Shown: positions 60,032 to 64,000 of the stretch, piece by piece
Position numbering within the stretch: position 1 is the stretch's first letter
How the letters are laid out: each line of letters starts with the position of its first letter
The notes under the pieces: model-generated
What the model saw: the letters and a program-made list of their open reading frames with translations, nothing else
What the model was told of the DNA's origin: nothing
The model's database searches: none
Translations under genes and position numbers: made by a program
NCBI RefSeq assembly: GCF_028610625.1
Contig: NZ_JAQQWU010000011.1
Location: 78,138 to 142,137, forward strand
Direction of reading: 5' to 3'
Source: Guptibacillus spartinae
Lineage (GTDB): Bacteria; Bacillota; Bacilli; Bacillales; Guptibacillaceae
Length of the DNA: 64,000 bases

Positions 60032-60547
60032 CTAGATCGGCTTCTGCTCTTTGTAATAAGCTGCTTTTTCGACATATTCCCTTCGAATTCTATTCATATC
60101 CGCCACATCATCTTCTGTTAATGTTCGAATGACCTTTGCGGGTCTGCCAAAAGCAAGAGAGTGAGGTGGAATTTTCTTTCCGGGCGGGACGAGACTTCCA
60201 GCACCGATAAAAGAACCTTCACCAATCTCAGCTCCGTCAAGAACGATGGAGCCCATTCCAATCAGGGCGTTCTTACGAATGACACTGCTATGAAGGATAA
60301 CTTGATGACCAATTGTAACACCGTCCTCGAGAATGAGCTTCTTATTTGGACTCTGATGGAGAACGCAATTATCTTGAATATTAACTCTTTTGCCAATTTC
60401 TGTTGGTGCAACATCACCGCGAATCGTTGTGTTAAACCAGACGCTACTATGTTCTTCGATTGTCACATCACCTGTAATGGTAGTATAATCCGCAATATAG
60501 ACTGTTTCATGAATCTGAGGTTTTTTATCGTGATAAGCATAGAGCAT
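60032..60547 (-). CDS. ytoA: Gamma-carbonic anhydrase-like hexapeptide protein (YtoA)
   Basis: A 171-residue left-handed beta-helix trimer protein with hexapeptide repeats (IADYTTITGDVTIEEHSSVW, VTIGHQVILHSSVI, ALIGMGSIVLDGAEIGEGSF). Metal-binding His residues are seen in CVLHQSP, TIGHQ and VILHSS. It matches B. subtilis YtoA closely; carbonic anhydrase activity in this group is uncertain. Homologues start at this ATG; another ATG lies six codons upstream. It is divergent from ytpA. Confidence 0.85.
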   Translation of the reverse strand: MLYAYHDKKPQIHETVYIADYTTITGDVTIEEHSSVWFNTTIRGDVAPTEIGKRVNIQDNCVLHQSPNKKLILEDGVTIGHQVILHSSVIRKNALIGMGSIVLDGAEIGEGSFIGAGSLVPPGKKIPPHSLAFGRPAKVIRTLTEDDVADMNRIRREYVEKAAYYKEQKPI

Positions 60548-60637
60548 TCCAATCCCAACTTTCATTTAGTATAGATGAAATCCTTTTCAAAAGTAGTGTA
60601 TCAAAAAGACTGGACCTACATAAGGGGGCTTATTTTC

Positions 60638-61450
60638 ATGCGTATAAAAGAAACAGAATATGCAAAAGGGGTTATCGTGTTAGTTCATGGTGCAAATGAA
60701 CACCATCGCCGATATGATTGGCTCGTTTCAAAGTGGATAGAAGCAGGATACCACGTCGTGCTTGGCGACCTACCTGGGCAAGGCGAAAGTACAAGAAGAC
60801 GAGGGCATATTGATTCATTTAACCAATATATTGAAACCATTGATAAGTGGATTAAAAGAGCTCATGACTATAAGCTACCAGTATTTTTACTAGGGCACAG
60901 TATGGGAGGGCTTGCTTCCATTCGAACAATTATGGAAAAAAGACCGTCACTTACCGGAGTCATTTTATCATCCCCTTGCATTGGTCTTATGAATCCACCG
61001 AACAAAGGCGTTGATTTTCTATCCAAAGTATTAAATCCGATTGTTCCTTCACTGAGATTAAATTCGAAGCTAGAACCGAATATTGGGACGAGGAACCCGG
61101 AATTTCATAAACGCGATCAAGAAGATCCTTTAATGGTTCAAAAAGTATCTGTAAGATGGTATCGTGAACTTCTTAAGGCGATGAAAATAGCCAATGAAGG
61201 CGCAAAAACGTTTTCTAATTTACCACTACTTGTTTTGCAAGGTGGCGACGATCGAATTGTCGATAAACATGCCGTTATTTCCTGGTTCAATCGAATCCCT
61301 TTAACAGAGAAAGCGTATAAAGAGTGGGATGGGTTTTATCATGAAGTGTTCAACGAACCAGACCGTGAAGCTGTTTTTCAAACGGCTAAATCATTTGTTG
61401 AATTAAAACTTGAATTACTAGGGCGTAAGGAAAATAAGGTAAATAATTAA
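60638..61450 (+). CDS. ytpA: Lysophospholipase-like alpha/beta hydrolase YtpA
   Basis: A 270-residue serine hydrolase. Oxyanion loop VLVHGANEHHRRY near residue 15, GDLPGQGES near 44, nucleophile Ser in LLGHSMGGLAS near 87, Asp in GGDDRIVDK near 208 and His in GFYHEVFNEP near 236. It matches B. subtilis YtpA, a phospholipase that forms the antibiotic lysophospholipid bacilysocin. The ATG after AAGGGGGC is chosen; the 21-codon longer form has no site. ytpB follows after 17 bp. Confidence 0.88.
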   Translation: MRIKETEYAKGVIVLVHGANEHHRRYDWLVSKWIEAGYHVVLGDLPGQGESTRRRGHIDSFNQYIETIDKWIKRAHDYKLPVFLLGHSMGGLASIRTIMEKRPSLTGVILSSPCIGLMNPPNKGVDFLSKVLNPIVPSLRLNSKLEPNIGTRNPEFHKRDQEDPLMVQKVSVRWYRELLKAMKIANEGAKTFSNLPLLVLQGGDDRIVDKHAVISWFNRIPLTEKAYKEWDGFYHEVFNEPDREAVFQTAKSFVELKLELLGRKENKVNN

Positions 61451-61467
61451 TACAGGAGTGGGATCAC

Positions 61468-62538
61468 TTGAAAGTACCAACTCAACCCTGGACGCTAATG
61501 TATAGCATTTATCGACGCGTCTTACCAAGGGTTCACCATGAATTAGATTATTGGAGGAAAAGGGCAGAACAAATCCCCAATCCTGAACTTAGAAAGCAAG
61601 CACTCGACAGCATCGATTCAAAAACGTTTCACTGTGAAGGCGGAGGCATTTATGGATTACTTGCCGGAAATCAGATTGATCGCTCGATTTCATTTATTGT
61701 AGCTTACCAGACGATTAGCGATTATTTGGATAACTTATGTGACCGAAGCACCTCACTTGATCCAAAAGACTTTCGTGCGCTACATGAGTCGATGGCTGAG
61801 GCTCTCTCACCTGAAAGGGAAGCAACAAATACCTATTATCGGTATCGTGAGGAAAAAGATGATGGTGGCTATTTATTAGAGCTTGTGCAAACGTGTCAGG
61901 GAGTTATGAGAGAATTGCCAAATCAAAATGAAGTACAGCTGGCCTTACTTGAACTTTGTCATTACTATTGTGATCTCCAGGTACATAAGCATGTGACAGA
62001 GAAAGAACGAGTTCCGAGATTGAAAAGTTGGTTTGATCAGCATAAACAACAGCTTCCAGAAATGACATGGAATGAATTCTCAGCATGTGCTGGATCAACT
62101 TTAGGGATTTTCTGTTTGGTTTCTTACTCATTAGGAGAAACGATGCCAAGAGGCGGTGCAGTCATGATTAAAGAAGGGTATTTCCCCTGGGTTCAGGGTC
62201 TTCATATTATGCTGGATTATTTTATTGATCAGGAAGAGGATCGAGCCGGCGGCGATTTGAATTTTTGTTTTTATTATAAAGATAATGATGAGCTCGCGAG
62301 GCGTGTGGCCCACTTTATTAAAGAAGCAGATAAAAGTGTAGAAGGCCTACCACATTCTTCTTTTCATCGCTTAATTAATCGCGGTTTGCTTGGAATCTAT
62401 CTTGCCGATCGAAAAGTAATGGAGCAGAAAGATGTACGTTCACTTGCTCGAAAAATCATTCGAATTGGTGGACGATCGAGCATTTTCTTTTACTTTAATG
62501 GCTGGGTTTATAGAAGGCTTCACAAAGCTTCTCAATAA
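61468..62538 (+). CDS. ytpB: Tetraprenyl-beta-curcumene synthase YtpB
   Basis: A 356-residue all-helical prenyl-diphosphate cyclase of the DUF2600 family. It converts tetraprenyl diphosphate (C35) to tetraprenyl-beta-curcumene. The Asp-rich metal motifs appear as SDYLDNLCD near residue 90 and LDYFIDQEEDRAGGDLN near 250. SqhC, encoded elsewhere in the window, cyclises the product to sporulenol. The TTG start follows CAGGAGTGG. Co-transcribed with ytpA. Confidence 0.9.
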   Translation: MKVPTQPWTLMYSIYRRVLPRVHHELDYWRKRAEQIPNPELRKQALDSIDSKTFHCEGGGIYGLLAGNQIDRSISFIVAYQTISDYLDNLCDRSTSLDPKDFRALHESMAEALSPEREATNTYYRYREEKDDGGYLLELVQTCQGVMRELPNQNEVQLALLELCHYYCDLQVHKHVTEKERVPRLKSWFDQHKQQLPEMTWNEFSACAGSTLGIFCLVSYSLGETMPRGGAVMIKEGYFPWVQGLHIMLDYFIDQEEDRAGGDLNFCFYYKDNDELARRVAHFIKEADKSVEGLPHSSFHRLINRGLLGIYLADRKVMEQKDVRSLARKIIRIGGRSSIFFYFNGWVYRRLHKASQ

Positions 62539-62604
62539 GAAACGTATAAAAAGCGCTCATTCGTGAGAAAAGAAGCCTATAGGATTTCGAAAGGGGCTCT
62601 TAAG

Positions 62605-62907
62605 ATGAAGAAGCGTTATTACGTCGAGGTTAGTTCTGGTGAAATATTGGAAGATCAAGGCGCATCAAGCTATCATTTTGAAATTGATGCAGATGAAGAA
62701 GATATTTATCAGCTTAGTGAGCTTTTTGATGTGACTGATAAAGACAGTCGACTTTCCTTATACCGGGCTCATGTTCCTGCGATGAGTTATCATGAAGATA
62801 AAAATAATGATGACTATGATCACCACATGAAAGAAATTTACACCTTGATCCACAAATTGGGTAATCAAAAAACAAGGGATCATATTGAATCCATGGGGAT
62901 TTTATGA
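62605..62907 (+). CDS. 100-aa hypothetical protein, paralogue of the gene at 45710
   Basis: A small acidic protein starting MKKRYYVEVSSGEILEDQGA. The C-terminal IYTLIHKLGNQKTRDHIESMG segment matches the 112-aa protein near 46 kb. AAAGGGG precedes this ATG; the ORF extends 14 codons upstream without a site. It follows ytpB by 66 bp and may belong to that operon. Function unknown. Confidence 0.7.
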   Translation: MKKRYYVEVSSGEILEDQGASSYHFEIDADEEDIYQLSELFDVTDKDSRLSLYRAHVPAMSYHEDKNNDDYDHHMKEIYTLIHKLGNQKTRDHIESMGIL

Positions 62908-62908
62908 A

Positions 62909-62944
62909 AATAAGGACTGCGCAGAAGCGCGGTCCTTATTTTTT
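62909..62944. terminator. Bidirectional terminator
   Basis: AATAAGGACTGCGC pairs with GCGCGGTCCTTATT (one mismatch), then T run. It lies between convergent genes and overlaps the mnmM stop. Confidence 0.85.
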
Positions 62945-63508
62945 GCTGATAGCAACAATATAGGGAGGATCATTGATTTGATTAATAAACTGATATTTTA
63001 GAACTTGGTAATCAGATTGATTGAGGGAGGTTGCATATTCAGTCACTTTTTCACTTTCAATTTTTCCTTCTGGATGTCCTGGATAGATGACCAGGATGAG
63101 CAGGCCTCCTGAGCGAAGTAATTGTAAAATATCCGTAACGGCCTGAATCGTTTCTTCTGGTTTTGTCACAATGGATTTATCTCCCCCGGGAAGGTAGCCA
63201 AGATTAAAGATTGCAGCTGAAACATTTCCAGCATGCTTTGGGTGAATTTTGTGATTAATTGCAGCGTGACTATCGTGGAATAAAGAAACCTGGCTAGATT
63301 GCTCAGCATCTATTAGTCTTTTCTCGGTCGATTTAATGGCATCTTGTTGAATGTCGAATCCATATACTTTTCCTGACTTTCCAACCGATTCAGCTAGAAA
63401 GAGAGTGTCATGTCCATTTCCGCAAGTACCGTCTATTGCAATGTCTCCTTTTGTTAAGGCAGACTCCAGTAGCGTTCTCGTAAAAGGTAAGATCCGTTGT
63501 AGCGTCAT
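62936..63508 (-). CDS. mnmM: tRNA 5-(aminomethyl)uridine34 methyltransferase MnmM (YtqB)
   Basis: A 190-residue SAM-dependent methyltransferase. Motif I AIDGTCGNGHDTLFLA near residue 24, FDIQQDAI near 51 and the catalytic-region FNLGYLPGGDKSIVT near 101 match B. subtilis YtqB, identified as MnmM, which finishes the mnm5 modification of wobble uridine in tRNA. The ATG is preceded by AAAGGAATA. Position next to the ytp genes is conserved. Confidence 0.9.
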   Translation of the reverse strand: MTLQRILPFTRTLLESALTKGDIAIDGTCGNGHDTLFLAESVGKSGKVYGFDIQQDAIKSTEKRLIDAEQSSQVSLFHDSHAAINHKIHPKHAGNVSAAIFNLGYLPGGDKSIVTKPEETIQAVTDILQLLRSGGLLILVIYPGHPEGKIESEKVTEYATSLNQSDYQVLKYQFINQINDPPYIVAISKK

Positions 63509-63698
63509 GAGTTATATTCCTTTCTATCACAATAAATTTTCATTCCTCTCTTATGACTTTAACACATGTATGTTAAACGATGGTTAGACCATGTATTAAC
63601 GAGGTATGGCTTTATCATGTGTTATTTTTCTGCTTTTAAATTGTTTGGGAATTTGTGGTATGTGGTACAGGGAAGTAAACAACAATTGAGGTGATCAT

Positions 63699-63890
63699 AT
63701 GGCCAAAAATGAAAAGTCACATAAACAAGGTGAAACTAATAATCCTGAGCAGATACCTGATCAGGAAAAAAATCAACTGGATGAGGCTGCTTCAGAAATG
63801 AATGTGGATGCGGTACCGTTAGAAGATTTAAAAGAAGAACAAAGAGAAGAGAAAGATAAGCCTCATTCCAAAGTAATATGTACCCTATAG
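63699..63890 (+). CDS. 63-aa highly charged hypothetical protein
   Basis: MAKNEKSHKQGETNNPEQIP and a Glu/Lys/Asp-rich remainder suggest an intrinsically disordered protein. TGAGGTGATC precedes the ATG. Its stop lies in a long terminator hairpin. Function unknown; such proteins in Bacilli are often stress- or spore-related, which is not shown here. Confidence 0.6.
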   Translation: MAKNEKSHKQGETNNPEQIPDQEKNQLDEAASEMNVDAVPLEDLKEEQREEKDKPHSKVICTL

Positions 63891-63930
63891 AGTAGACACT
63901 TTAAAAAAGTCTGCCCTGTAGGGTACTTTT
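63880..63930 (+). terminator. Long hairpin terminator
   Basis: GTACCCTA and AGAC pair with GTCT and TAGGGTAC around an A/T-rich loop, followed by TTTT. Confidence 0.7.
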
Positions 63931-63970
63931 ATGTATAATGGGGACAAATTCATCGATGGGATATGATTCA

Positions 63971-64000
63971 ATGAGTAAAAAAGTTTTCTCAGAAAAAGAG
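63971..64000 (+). CDS. Start of a gene cut by the window edge
   Basis: Ten codons, MSKKVFSEKE, follow GATGGGA. A TATAAT-like element lies about 30 bp upstream. Similar N termini occur in HTH proteins associated with IS3-type transposases, but ten residues cannot support that assignment. Confidence 0.4.
   Translation, partial: MSKKVFSEKE

Noticed and set aside
1..64000. tRNA, rRNA, CRISPR arrays, prophage and conjugative genes
   Set aside because: No conserved tRNA T-loop context, rRNA sequence, regularly spaced repeats, or phage/integrase genes were found on reading through the window.

Overview
The window reads as chromosomal DNA from a low-GC, endospore-forming Bacillaceae bacterium. Evidence: strong AGGAGG-type ribosome binding sites, many TTG/GTG starts, Spo0F, a YjcZ-type small sporulation protein, sporulenol-pathway enzymes (SqhC and YtpB), SigB-like promoters, a SAM-I riboswitch before metK, and a gene order like the Bacillus subtilis men/ytk/pckA/metK/ytp region. 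An alkaliphilic or halotolerant genus close to Alkalihalobacillus is a guess only. I saw no rRNA, tRNA, CRISPR array, prophage or complete insertion sequence.

Layout. 0-8 kb: 5' part of proB, an ICMT-type methyltransferase, a DUF2254 membrane protein, an ECF sigma/anti-sigma pair, a DUF418 membrane protein overlapping an HD hydrolase, and a ytxGH-like stress operon. 7-14 kb: a 42-aa protein, spo0F, a TIGR00266 protein, the helicase yfmL, a possible small-RNA or micro-ORF unit, yuiD, a CapA-type protein and a degenerate MobA-like protein. 14-18 kb: fnr, then a three-subunit ba3-type oxidase, each unit with a Crp/Fnr palindrome placed for class II activation, then proC. 18-26 kb: a large unknown membrane protein, sqhC, speD (apparently starting at AUU or AUC), an aldehyde dehydrogenase, a fructokinase and an M42 peptidase. 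25.8-30 kb: bmrC-bmrD behind a leader peptide and two tandem intrinsic terminators. 30-41.5 kb: a DUF3231 protein, a secreted nuclease, a zinc-ribbon protein, and menaquinone biosynthesis (menI and menA on the minus strand; menF-D-H-B and menE-C on the plus strand). 41.5-48.4 kb: many very small genes, a UvrD-type helicase, and an ecsB-like gene with one in-frame nonsense codon. 48.4-56.4 kb: ytkD, a cation efflux protein, ytlA-C-D ABC transporter, pckA and riboswitch-controlled metK. 56.5-64 kb: a catalytically degenerate UDP-glucose dehydrogenase paralogue with a glycosyltransferase and a PAP2 phosphatase, then ytoA, ytpA, ytpB, mnmM and a gene cut by the window end.

Connections. MenI, A, F, D, H, B, E and C make menaquinone, the quinone expected to feed aerobic respiration. 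Fnr probably couples the ba3-type oxidase to low oxygen. YtpB makes tetraprenyl-beta-curcumene, which SqhC cyclises to sporulenol. MetK supplies S-adenosylmethionine to SpeD, MnmM and other methyltransferases. Five short genes or gene pairs of unknown or stress-related function share SigB-like promoters.

Most promising observations: the attenuator before bmrCD; two copies of a roughly 135-bp repeat whose stems show compensatory base changes; tandem homologous 22/23-aa membrane micropeptides; the non-canonical speD start; and the ecsB nonsense codon. Family assignments come from remembered motifs and proteins; no database search was run.
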